Positions 33,201 to 40,247 of a stretch of DNA of 64,000 bases are shown one piece after another. The DNA is from Streptomyces scopuliridis RB72 (lineage in GTDB: Bacteria; Actinomycetota; Actinomycetes; Streptomycetales; Streptomycetaceae): contig NZ_JOEI01000018.1 in assembly GCF_000718095.1 (NCBI RefSeq), forward strand, positions 317,530 to 381,529, in the 5' to 3' direction. How positions within the stretch are numbered: position 1 is the first letter of the stretch; the number at the start of each line of letters is the position of its first letter. A model generated the notes under the pieces. The model saw only the letters and a list, made by a program, of their open reading frames with translations, did no database searches and was not told the origin of the DNA. A program made the position numbers and the translations under genes.

Positions 33201-34711
33201 GATTCTTCTCGGACCTGGTGGAGCAGCGTCAGTTGGCGACGGTGTTGGATCTGGAGAACGAGGAGAAGCTTTTCGCAGATGTCCACAACCAGTACCGGTT
33301 CTGTCTATTCACGTTCGTCGGCCCCGCTGGCAAGCACGAGCTCGTCCGCCTGGCGTTCCGGGCCCGGCGACCGGACCAGTTGGATGCCCGTGAGTTCACT
33401 TTGGACGCGGAGGGGTTCCGGCGGATCAACCCGAACACGCGGACTGCTCCGGTGTGTGAGAGCCCGGCGCACTTGCGGGTGCTTCAAAGGATTCATGAGC
33501 GTGTGCCGCTCCTCTGGCGCAGAGAGCCGGGAGAACCCGAAGTCAACGACTGGGAACTGGGCCCGTTCCTTCGCATGCTGGACATGGCGACTGCTTCTAA
33601 GCTGTTCCGTTCGGCTGACCACCTTCGGAAAGACGATTGGGTCAGTACCGGCACCGTCTTCATGAAAGGCGACGAGCGGTATCTGCCACTCTACGAAGGG
33701 AAGTTTGCGCATCATTTCGACGGCCGTTTCGCTACCTATGAGGACGCGACCCAGGCCCAGATCAACAAGGGCACTCTGCCCCGGTTGGACCCTGAAGCTC
33801 ACCAAGATCCGACGGCACTCCCGCTACCTCGGCATTGGGTGCATGAGGCTGAGGTAGACGCACGACTGGCGGAAGATCTGCCGAAGCAACGTGAGGAGTG
33901 GCCGCATGATTGGTTGCTCGGTTGGCGTGATATCTGCCGAGCGTCTGACCAGCGGACAGTTATTGCATCCGTTCTGCCTCGGACTGCTGTGGGGCACACA
34001 GAGCCGCTCTTCATGCCCACCAGCTTGGCAATGCCGATGGACGCATTTCTTGCCAACCTGTCGGCCTCCGTCCTGGACTTCGCGGCTCGACAGAAGGTCC
34101 AAGGGGCGCATCTCACATACACCTACCTGGAGCAGCTACCAGTCCTCGCTCCGGACACGTACGCCAAACCCGTTGTTTGGCTCGGCGGCGAGTCACCCGA
34201 GGGATGGCTCCGCTCCCGTGTCCTCGAACTGACCTATACCTCGTACGAGATGGCTCCCTGGGCCGAATACCTCAACGACGAGGGCGCCCCCTTCGTCTGG
34301 GACGAAGAGCGCCGTTTCCTCATGCGCGCCGAGCTGGATGCTGCGTACTTCCACCTCTACGGCATCGAGCGCAAAGACGTTGACCTCGTCCTGGACAGCT
34401 TCCGTGCCTTCCGTAATAAGAAGCCCGAGCTCTTCCAGCGGACCAAGGGCGCTATAACCCGCATCTATGAGGACATGGCGTCCGGTACCCCCTACGCCAC
34501 GCCCCTCACCCCACCCCCCGGCAATGGCCCCCGCCACGCCCCCGGCGTAAGCCCGCTGACCCGCACGTCGCGACCCAAGCCCAAGCCGCCCGTTACCACC
34601 CCGGCAGTGCGGCCCCAGCGCCAGTCGCCGCAACGCGAGGGGCTTCCTCAGAGCGGACTCTTCGGGCGCGGAGAGATCGAGGGTGAGGTTCAGCTCGACC
34701 TCTTCGACTGA
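30197..34711 (+). CDS. Eco57I-type N6-adenine DNA methyltransferase, very large (DrmMI/PglX-like)
   Basis: 1504 residues from a GTG inside the upstream stop. The N-terminal about 450 residues include HLWGLLSNGRVLRVLRDS and AYVEFNLDAIFGG, a segment shared with type IIG/PglX-like proteins; no PD...ExK nuclease motif could be found in it. Methyltransferase motifs: NQRKTTGSYYTPKVL (about 530), motif I VDPSCGSGHVLVAAARRIA (about 573), VDINPLATEIAKVSLWMESL (about 625), a charged helical insert (about 690-840), and motif IV CVLGNPPWERV (about 880), the N6-adenine signature. Residues about 1010-1400 are the presumed target-recognition region and have lower GC. The Pro-rich tail ends LFGRGEIEGEVQLDLFD. 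Expected role: marking host DNA. Confidence 0.9.
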   Translation: MTALALDHLPASTAVRVEGALLSRELLNKIGGTDRELPGSTPADYGLPRGVRVEDAASRRWEYLKGTYSSFHAQLEEQGENVDLTTLTYQQWLSVLLDELGYTGRTDIPKRQGVDFAGRDPKRYYRVSHRWQDHLPVHLLGWDTDLDRGIGTHRAPQSMVQDLLNVSAEHLWGLLSNGRVLRVLRDSTTLVGSAYVEFNLDAIFGGDQFADFLTLYAMLHSSRFELVAKPEKKRRGVAAVASAEGAAEAGELSDGQPADGDEGTLDDIFLADDIAPLTPADCRIEWWRTYSIETGIRSRDRLRDQVKDALSILGTGFLQANPILGEALTRGGKAALDDFHHELLRLAYQLVFLFVAEDREALLLQPGANASKAETQRLERARARYARYFSTARLRRIAVRRSGDHHTDLWDGLCVVLEALGRIGGEENLALPELGGLYFRAADDEKQITWLPGRSEPLRTAKLPNEHLLQAVRLLSQVSDKQGRVTRVDYRHLDADELGSVYESLLELIPRHNPQKLEFWLQDLVAGNQRKTTGSYYTPKVLIEKLLDNALDPVIERYAKSGIPKDLLKIRFVDPSCGSGHVLVAAARRIALRYAQLAADGEHEPAPERVREAMGKVVKSCVHGVDINPLATEIAKVSLWMESLNPGEPLAYLDDRIKVGNALLGTTPLLLEAGIPQKAFSKLEGDEQKTVKDARDRNARELRGVEVWVQTQMGEPATLTSTAKVRVAAEEAASAPIDGTGLAAIRELARRHREFEANDELKRLKKVADAWCAAFIWPKREDAPVPITTATLKKLEKDEELPGIPKPRPKMGEEPVPETEEEREWREDAGERELRDIVSRNRFFHWHLEFPRIFRVEDRDAADANAATGWQGGFDCVLGNPPWERVKIQKKEWFAAQNPYVADAETANERERRIGDLLKTVDEHGQPIEADRKLHRAYLTAQRESKGTTNMLRDSDIFPLTGKGDVNTYAVFAEKARTLLSPKGMAGLVLPTGIATDKTTSGFFSDLVEQRQLATVLDLENEEKLFADVHNQYRFCLFTFVGPAGKHELVRLAFRARRPDQLDAREFTLDAEGFRRINPNTRTAPVCESPAHLRVLQRIHERVPLLWRREPGEPEVNDWELGPFLRMLDMATASKLFRSADHLRKDDWVSTGTVFMKGDERYLPLYEGKFAHHFDGRFATYEDATQAQINKGTLPRLDPEAHQDPTALPLPRHWVHEAEVDARLAEDLPKQREEWPHDWLLGWRDICRASDQRTVIASVLPRTAVGHTEPLFMPTSLAMPMDAFLANLSASVLDFAARQKVQGAHLTYTYLEQLPVLAPDTYAKPVVWLGGESPEGWLRSRVLELTYTSYEMAPWAEYLNDEGAPFVWDEERRFLMRAELDAAYFHLYGIERKDVDLVLDSFRAFRNKKPELFQRTKGAITRIYEDMASGTPYATPLTPPPGNGPRHAPGVSPLTRTSRPKPKPPVTTPAVRPQRQSPQREGLPQSGLFGRGEIEGEVQLDLFD
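33230..34160 (+). other. low-GC segment inside the methyltransferase target-recognition region
   Basis: By hand count, 33601-33660 has 35/60 G+C and 33661-33720 has 31/60, against 46/60 at 32761-32820 in the same gene. A- and T-ending codons (TTT, GAA, GCT, CAT) are frequent here and rare on either side. The edges are gradual, near 33230 and 34160. Consistent with a recombined specificity cassette. Confidence 0.55.
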
Positions 34712-34777
34712 CACGGCAATGCATGGTGGCCGTTCACCCGAGCACAACAGGTGGACGGCCGCCGCGCGTGGTCGGCC

Positions 34778-34999
34778 TCAGAGTTCGCCGGCGACCACGC
34801 CCGTACGGAACGCGATCCATTCCGAAGCGGTGAAGCGCAGCGGTTCGCTCCTCGGGTTCTTGGAGTCGCGTATCGCCCTACCGCCGTTCGGGAGTTCTGC
34901 GATCTCGACGCAGTCGTGCTCCGCACCGCTGGCAGAGGACTTGCGCCAAGAGGCGGCGGAGAGGTCGTAGGCGTACAGCTCGGCCTTCGGATCGGTCAC
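34778..34999 (-). CDS. DUF397 domain-containing protein
   Basis: 73 residues: LSAASWRKSSASGAEHDCVE then IAELPNGGRAIRDSKNPRSE and FTASEWIAFRTGV, the complete DUF397 pattern. In Streptomyces these small proteins are almost always encoded just after an Scr1-type XRE regulator, as here, and behave as its partner; some pairs have been described as toxin-antitoxin-like. The GTG start overlaps the regulator's stop (GTGA). It is convergent with the methyltransferase gene, 66 bp away. Confidence 0.9.
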   Translation of the reverse strand: MTDPKAELYAYDLSAASWRKSSASGAEHDCVEIAELPNGGRAIRDSKNPRSEPLRFTASEWIAFRTGVVAGEL

Positions 35000-35862
35000 T
35001 TTCTCTGGCCTTCTTCCATCTCGGCGATCCGTGCGAGCGAATCCTCCACCGAGAGCGCCGTAGCGCGGATGCGTTCGAAGGCTTTCGTGAAGGGCGCCGC
35101 GTCATCCCCCTCAACGTATGCCGCGCCGCCGACGTTTTCCAAGAGCACTACAGATGGCATGCGTGCAGGGAAAGTTGTGAGGCTGAAGCCGCCGAGGACG
35201 CCCGGATGCGAGGTGCAGTCCAGCGGCATCAGTTGAACGGTGACGTTGGGCATCCCTGCGGTGTCGAGTAGACGCCGCAACTGGTCACGCATGGTGTCGG
35301 GTCGTACCGCGAACCGCTGGTGAAGCGCCGCTTCATGGATGATCGCCCAGTATTCCAGCGGCGCACCGGGGCGTGTGAGGACCGACTGGCGGGCCAACCG
35401 GACCTCCGCCAGCGCGGCAACTTCTTCCGGAGTGCGGAACGTTGTGATGCCCGCGATGTTCTCGCGAGCGTATGCGGCAGTTTGTAGTAGGCCCGGGATC
35501 ACCAAGGGTGACCACGCAGAGATGGTCTCGGCGTCCGATTCGAGAGAGATGTAGTCCGCGTAGGACGGCGAGACGATCCCGCTGTACGTCTGCCGCCAGC
35601 CCTTCTTTCCGGCGTCTTTGGCCAGGTTGTCCAGTGCTGTGTAGACCTCTTGGTCGGACACCCCGTACACCTTGAGCAGGGCGGCGAGGTCATTGGGGCG
35701 GATGGCCAGTGCCGCGTTTTCGATCTTCGACATTTTCGGGGCCTTCCAGCCCATGGCCCCAGCGGCGTCGTCAAGTGTCAGACCGGCGTCATTACGAAGC
35801 CTGCGCAGGGTCGATCCCAGACGTCTGCGTCGGATGGTCGGAACGAGCGGAGAGTTGGGCAT
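34996..35862 (-). CDS. Scr1-family XRE transcriptional regulator (HTH_31 + DUF5753)
   Basis: 288 residues. N-terminal helix-turn-helix: LGSTLRRLRNDAGLTLDDAA, GWKAPKMSKIENAALAIRP. The C-terminal DUF5753 region has LVIPGLLQTAAYARENIAG, LARQSVLTRPGAPLEYWAII and VTVQLMPLDCTSHPGVLGGF. These regulators are abundant in Streptomyces and often pair with a DUF397 gene (next, GTGA overlap) and an anti-sigma-like ATPase (36052, divergent). The ATG at 35862 gives the standard N-terminus; a longer frame to 35919 lacks family sequence. It may regulate the neighbouring defence genes, but no operator is identified. Confidence 0.92.
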   Translation of the reverse strand: MPNSPLVPTIRRRRLGSTLRRLRNDAGLTLDDAAGAMGWKAPKMSKIENAALAIRPNDLAALLKVYGVSDQEVYTALDNLAKDAGKKGWRQTYSGIVSPSYADYISLESDAETISAWSPLVIPGLLQTAAYARENIAGITTFRTPEEVAALAEVRLARQSVLTRPGAPLEYWAIIHEAALHQRFAVRPDTMRDQLRRLLDTAGMPNVTVQLMPLDCTSHPGVLGGFSLTTFPARMPSVVLLENVGGAAYVEGDDAAPFTKAFERIRATALSVEDSLARIAEMEEGQRK

Positions 35863-36051
35863 GCCCGAAGTTTGGCACTGGATATCGGTGGGGGGCCGCC
35901 AACTTCCCAAGCTCGCCACTCGATCGGGTGGAAAGGTTGCAATGGGTTATGGAAAGGATGCACCCTCTCTTTGGTCGCTCAGAGCGCTCGGGCGGCATCA
36001 GCGTGTTACCTCGCTCGGCGCCACAACGCGCCGCCTACGGCTGGAGGCTCC

Positions 36052-36516
36052 ATGAACCTCAACCCGCCCCACACCTTCACCCCCATCCCCACCGCCGCCC
36101 TCGGCCACTACCTCACCCCCGTTCCCGCCGGCTTTTCCCTTCACCTGTCCGCCTCCCCGCGCAACCTCCGCGCCGTACGCGGGCTCACGGAGGCGACGCT
36201 TCTCAAGGCGGGCGTCAGCCCCAACGGCGTCGACTGTGCCCAACTCGTCCTCGCTGAGCTCTACAGCAACGCCGTCCACGCCTGCGGCGACTACGTGCCG
36301 CTCGTCGCCGAGGTGGAGGTGGGCATGGCGGGGGTCTGGGTCAGGCTGCACGACCCGGATCGGAGTCGTATGCCCTGGCGTGCGGACGTTCCTCTGGATG
36401 ACCCGGAGGCCGAGTCGGGGCGCGGGCTCCGGATCGTGGATGTGCTCGCGCCTGGTTGGGAGGTGCTGCCCACCCCCATTGGCAAACAGGTCCGCTGCCT
36501 GCTGCCGCTTGACTGA
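36052..36516 (+). CDS. HATPase-domain ATP-binding protein (RsbW/anti-sigma-like)
   Basis: 154 residues. Histidine-kinase-like ATPase fold without a sensor: N-box VLAELYSNAVHACG, G1/ATP-lid region DDPEAESGRGLRIVDVLAPG and the final strand GKQVRCLLPLD. Proteins of this size in Streptomyces are RsbW-type serine kinases or plain ATP-binding partners that sit beside Scr1/DUF397 pairs. The ATG follows GGAGG. Divergent from the regulator with a 189-bp gap. Substrate unknown. Confidence 0.88.
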   Translation: MNLNPPHTFTPIPTAALGHYLTPVPAGFSLHLSASPRNLRAVRGLTEATLLKAGVSPNGVDCAQLVLAELYSNAVHACGDYVPLVAEVEVGMAGVWVRLHDPDRSRMPWRADVPLDDPEAESGRGLRIVDVLAPGWEVLPTPIGKQVRCLLPLD

Positions 36517-36557
36517 TTCCGGCCCCCAACTGCCCGCAGTCTCGTCCCAATTGCCGC

Positions 36558-36601
36558 ATCGACGTGCGATTTCGTCGATTGTCAGTCCCCCGGAGTAGTC
36601 T
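36558..36601 (+). promoter_or_regulatory. inverted repeat and possible promoter before the HicA-like gene
   Basis: ATCGACG (36558-36564) and CGTCGAT (36573-36579) form a perfect inverted repeat with an 8-bp spacer. TAGTCT (36596-36601) downstream looks like a -10 element, about 60 bp ahead of the start at 36664. The position fits an operator for the helix-turn-helix partner encoded at 37031. Confidence 0.4.
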
Positions 36602-36663
36602 CCTGTTCACGCGGTGTTGACGTTGAACGGGCCGCGCCGTTCCGAGCGTTGGGGAGATGGTGG

Positions 36664-36939
36664 ATGGTCGGGCGCGAGTTGTCGCCGGCGGATCACCAGG
36701 ACAAAGAGATCCGGGCGGTCCTCAAGGGGCTCGTCGCTGCCGGTTGGTCGCTCCGTAAGGAAGGGCACTGGGGGCGTCTCTACTGCCCCTGTGCCGAGGG
36801 GGGCTGCCTCACCATCCCCATTCCGGGCACGGCGCAGAATCCGGGGCGCGCGGCGCGCAGGCTCGCGCGCCGCGCCACGCTGTGCCCGCTCCCCGAAGGG
36901 GACCCGCGCCGTGCCCCGGGAGGCGGTGTTGTCGTTTGA
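36664..36939 (+). CDS. HicA-like small protein
   Basis: 91 residues: DKEIRAVLKGLVAAGWSLRK, EGHWGRLYCPCAEGGCLTIP and GTAQNPGRAARRLARR. The helix, strand, Gly-His and strand order resembles HicA mRNA interferases (dsRBD-like fold with a catalytic His after Gly), with an extra CxC...C cluster that could bind metal. The ATG at 36664 is preceded by GGGGAGA; a TTG at 36649 is an alternative. The gene after it encodes a DNA-binding protein, which in HicAB systems would be the antitoxin. From memory, similar pairs recur in Streptomyces. Toxin activity is inferred, not shown. Confidence 0.65.
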   Translation: MVGRELSPADHQDKEIRAVLKGLVAAGWSLRKEGHWGRLYCPCAEGGCLTIPIPGTAQNPGRAARRLARRATLCPLPEGDPRRAPGGGVVV

Positions 36940-36943
36940 CAAC
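36928..36943 (+). promoter_or_regulatory. palindrome at the end of the HicA-like gene
   Basis: GTTGTC-GTTT-GACAAC is a perfect 6-bp inverted repeat spanning the HicA-like stop codon and 88 bp before the partner gene. It could be an operator for internal control of the helix-turn-helix gene or a small hairpin. Confidence 0.35.
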
Positions 36944-37030
36944 GCGTTGATGGAGGGTAATTCTGCCTTGGGGGACTGCGAACCCCGGCGCGGAGGCTTG
37001 TGAAGGCACGAACAAGGGGGCGAAGGCGCG

Positions 37031-37930
37031 ATGGACTACGAGTTTCTCTTCATCGTGGACGGAGTCAGTGTGGACGACGACGTAGCGGTCGGCGTCATCT
37101 TCGACGAGTTCGACGGGCTGCTCACCCGCCACCGCAGCAAGCACCTGCTCGACGTGGCGGCGGAGGGTGACAGCGCGATCGACGCGGCGCACCGCCTGGT
37201 TGTCAGACTTCACCGGGAGCTGCCCGCTCTGCGCCTGCTCAGACTGGACCCGGATCTGGTCGGTGTCTCGGACATCGCGGAGCGGGCCGGACGGAGCAGG
37301 CAGAACGTTCTCCAATGGGTGAACGGGGAGCGGCTTCAGGCCGCGCCGGCGTTCCCCGAGCCGGAGGGCACGGTCGGACGCTCCCTCGTATGGCGCTGGG
37401 CCGAGGTCAATGCCTGGCTGGCGGACATTGGGGAGAAGAGCGGAGACGCGGGGGCGACCCGGGAGGACGCCCTGTACATCGACTTCATGTTGCCGCGCTG
37501 GCGCCAGGTGCTCGATGACGGGTTGCCGATCGTGCGTACCGTGCACGCCACGAAGGTGGACGACGACCGTACGGGAGACCGCGACGCTGTCGCCCAACTG
37601 CTGGAAGGCACGCTCTCCGCGCCTGGCGTACTGGAGCGGATTTCCGCCTTTCCCCGGGCAGAACGGCAACGGCTCACCGTGATCTGCGCCGTGCTTTCCG
37701 ACCGGCTGACCACGGTGGCCGCACGGATAGCACGCGACGAGACCTGGGTGATCCTCGCGTACCAGGGGGAGGAGAGCGGGCTGTATCTCACGCCCGTCAC
37801 CGCTCGCAGGGTGCCGGGTTCGCGGCCCGTCTCAGCGCTGGGGCTGGGCCCCGAGGCGACGGTGGGGGATCTGTTGCTGGTCATCGCGAACGGCAGCGTT
37901 TCACCGACCACACCCGTGACCGTCGCCTGA
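37031..37930 (+). CDS. helix-turn-helix protein paired with the HicA-like gene
   Basis: 299 residues in two parts. Residues 1-75 are an acidic alpha/beta segment (YEFLFIVDGVSVDDDVAVGV, FDEFDGLL) reminiscent of a HicB-type partner. Residues about 75-135 hold LVGVSDIAERAGRSRQNVLQ, WVNGERLQ and GRSLVWRWAEVNAWLADIGE, an AlpA/MerR-like winged helix. Residues 140-299 add a second helical-then-strand domain (LYIDFMLPRWRQVLDDGLPI; DETWVILAYQGEESGLYLTP) absent from the shorter homologues I recall. Probable role: DNA-binding antitoxin or regulator for the HicA-like gene. Confidence 0.65.
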   Translation: MDYEFLFIVDGVSVDDDVAVGVIFDEFDGLLTRHRSKHLLDVAAEGDSAIDAAHRLVVRLHRELPALRLLRLDPDLVGVSDIAERAGRSRQNVLQWVNGERLQAAPAFPEPEGTVGRSLVWRWAEVNAWLADIGEKSGDAGATREDALYIDFMLPRWRQVLDDGLPIVRTVHATKVDDDRTGDRDAVAQLLEGTLSAPGVLERISAFPRAERQRLTVICAVLSDRLTTVAARIARDETWVILAYQGEESGLYLTPVTARRVPGSRPVSALGLGPEATVGDLLLVIANGSVSPTTPVTVA

Positions 37931-38027
37931 CGGCGGCACACGTCGTTCCGTTCCGCATATTGCCGTTGAACCGCCTCGACTTGAGCCCGAACGGAATCTG
38001 CCCACGCGTACCGTACGAAAGGAAGTC

Positions 38028-40247
38028 GTGCCGACCGCATTCGAGATCAGCGCCCGAGCGGTTCATCGAGCCGCCACCGTCCTGGACGAGCATCTCCAGG
38101 ACGGCCTGCCCTTCCGGGAGCTCCGGCCGTTGATCCATCAGGCCGAGCCCTCGCTCGTCACCGACTGGGCCGCGCTCGGGCCGCTGGTGAAGACGGATAT
38201 CGACAAGAACCTCAGCTACACCGCCACCGCGCTGACCAAGGCGGGCTGGCTGTCCCGGGCCAACCGGATCTGGCGGCTGACCGGGCTGGGCCGGCAGGCG
38301 CTCGTGGACTATCCCGACCCGGTGACCTTCCTCGCCGAGGCGCAGACCCGCTACGGCTACTGGCGCGAGCGGCGCGGCTCCTTCGACGCCGCGGCCAAGA
38401 TTCTCTCCGAGCTGCCCGACGAGCGGTGGATCAGCGTCGAGGACCTCGCCGGGGAGTTCGACGTCGACGCCGAGGCGCTCGCCGCGTCCTTTCAGGGGAC
38501 TCGCCCCGACGGCTGGCATCTGGCTCTCTCGGACGAGGGGGTGGCAGGCCCGGATCTGCTGTTGCCGCCCTCGGACATCGAGGCCTGGCGCCGGCTGCTG
38601 GAGCGGGACGAGCTGGATGACGAGGAGGGCTCCAGCCTCGACGTCGTACGGGCCCGGTCCGGCGCGCGACTCACCGCCGAGGAGCTCACCGCGCTGGTGC
38701 TGGGGGAGGAACCGGGACAGGAGAGTGTGCCCCAACGGCCCCGCAGGGTGTGGGTCATTCGGGGGAGGGGCCATGACGGGGCCAGTCTGATCAAGACGCT
38801 CTGGCGGGAGCAGGGCGTCGTGACCCTGTCCGCCGACCGGCTGCCCGCCCTCGCCCAGGGCACCGGACCGCAGCGCGTCCGCAAGGTCGTCGACGAGGCG
38901 TACTCAGGTGCGACAGCCGCTCGACGTGACCGGCAGGCCGAAGAGCTCTACACCTTCCTCTCCCGGATACAGGAGGGGGACATCGTGGTGTGCACCGACG
39001 GCCCCCACGCCTATCTGGGGGTGGTACGTGGGCCCGCCGTCCACTCCGCTCCCAGCGATGACGCGGCCCACTTCACGCGGTCCGTCGACTGGCGGAACCT
39101 GAGTGAACCCCTCGACTTCGTCGGTGATCTGCCCGCCGAACTGATGGCCCGAGTGGTCGACGGTGATGCCCGTATCATCGATGTCAGCGAGTTCGCCACC
39201 CGGCTCGAACCACTGGTCGGGCCGGAGCCGGACCGTACCGCACCCGCTCCGGACATCGAGGCCGAACTCCCCGATGTCACCCAGGAACTGGCCGACCGAC
39301 TCACCTTGTCCGACCCGGGCTGGCTCCAGGACGCGGTGGAACTCCTCCGTGGCAAGCCGCAGTTGATCTTCCACGGGCCGCCCGGCACGGGAAAGACCTA
39401 CACCGCTCTCGCGCTCGCCCGGCATCTGACCGGGGGCAGCCCGAGCAACGTACGCCTGGTGCAGTTCCATCCGGCGTACAGCTACGAAGACTTCTTCGAA
39501 GGTTTCCGGCCCCGGACGCCGAAGAAGTCGGCATCCGACCCCATCCTCCCGGAGCGGGAGGGACCCGCCTCGACCGGCATCGTCTTCGATCTGGTCAAGG
39601 GACCTCTGCGCAGGCTCGCGGACACGGCGGAGGAGCGACCCGCCGAGGTTTTCGTGCTGGTCATCGACGAGATCAACCGGGGCAACCTCGCCAAGGTCTT
39701 CGGGGAGATGTACTTCCTGCTGGAGTACCGGAAGGAGTTCGTCCATCTCCTCTACGGATCGGATGAAGGACGCGGATTCCGGCTGCCGCCCAACCTCTAC
39801 ATCATCGGCACGATGAACACGGTCGACCGCACCGTGGCGCTGATGGACGCGGCCATGCGCCGGCGCTTCTCCTTCCTGGAGCTCCACCCCGACGAGACAC
39901 CCCTCAAGGGGCTGCTGAGCTCCTGGCTCGACGCGAACAGCCTGCCTCAGCTCGGAGCACAGCTTCTCGATGAGCTCAACCGCCGTATCGCCGCGGGACC
40001 CGGCGCCGACCGTGACTTCAGGGTCGGCCATTCGTATCTGATGCAGTCGATAGCGCAGGGTGGTGACCGGGCCCTCGATCTGCTCTGGCGTACCCAGATC
40101 ATTCCTCTGCTCACTGAGCACCACTACGGCGAATCGATCGACATCCAGGAGACCTACGGCCTCGACGCCATCAGGAAACACCTCGGCATCAACCCGTCGT
40201 CCGGGACCGCGGCCCCCGCACCTGACGCGTCGGCCGCCGACGTATGA
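38028..40247 (+). CDS. mcrB: McrB-type AAA+ restriction subunit with winged-helix and EVE-like N-terminal domains
   Basis: 739 residues. Residues 1-110 resemble the Mrr N-terminal winged helix (LTKAGWLSRANRIWRLTGLG). Residues about 240-365 resemble an EVE/PUA-like modified-base reader (RRVWVIRGRGHDGASLIKTL, EQGVVTLSA, IQEGDIVVCTDGPHAYLGVV). The AAA+ motor has Walker A FHGPPGTGKTYTALALARHL (about 449), PAYSYEDFFEGFRPR, Walker B VLVIDEINRGNLAKVFGEMY (about 543) and the McrB signature GTMNTVDRTVALMDAAMRRR (about 594). McrB is a GTPase that recognises modified cytosine and drives McrC cleavage. GTG start with AAAGGAAG. ATGA overlap with mcrC. Confidence 0.92.
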   Translation: MPTAFEISARAVHRAATVLDEHLQDGLPFRELRPLIHQAEPSLVTDWAALGPLVKTDIDKNLSYTATALTKAGWLSRANRIWRLTGLGRQALVDYPDPVTFLAEAQTRYGYWRERRGSFDAAAKILSELPDERWISVEDLAGEFDVDAEALAASFQGTRPDGWHLALSDEGVAGPDLLLPPSDIEAWRRLLERDELDDEEGSSLDVVRARSGARLTAEELTALVLGEEPGQESVPQRPRRVWVIRGRGHDGASLIKTLWREQGVVTLSADRLPALAQGTGPQRVRKVVDEAYSGATAARRDRQAEELYTFLSRIQEGDIVVCTDGPHAYLGVVRGPAVHSAPSDDAAHFTRSVDWRNLSEPLDFVGDLPAELMARVVDGDARIIDVSEFATRLEPLVGPEPDRTAPAPDIEAELPDVTQELADRLTLSDPGWLQDAVELLRGKPQLIFHGPPGTGKTYTALALARHLTGGSPSNVRLVQFHPAYSYEDFFEGFRPRTPKKSASDPILPEREGPASTGIVFDLVKGPLRRLADTAEERPAEVFVLVIDEINRGNLAKVFGEMYFLLEYRKEFVHLLYGSDEGRGFRLPPNLYIIGTMNTVDRTVALMDAAMRRRFSFLELHPDETPLKGLLSSWLDANSLPQLGAQLLDELNRRIAAGPGADRDFRVGHSYLMQSIAQGGDRALDLLWRTQIIPLLTEHHYGESIDIQETYGLDAIRKHLGINPSSGTAAPAPDASAADV

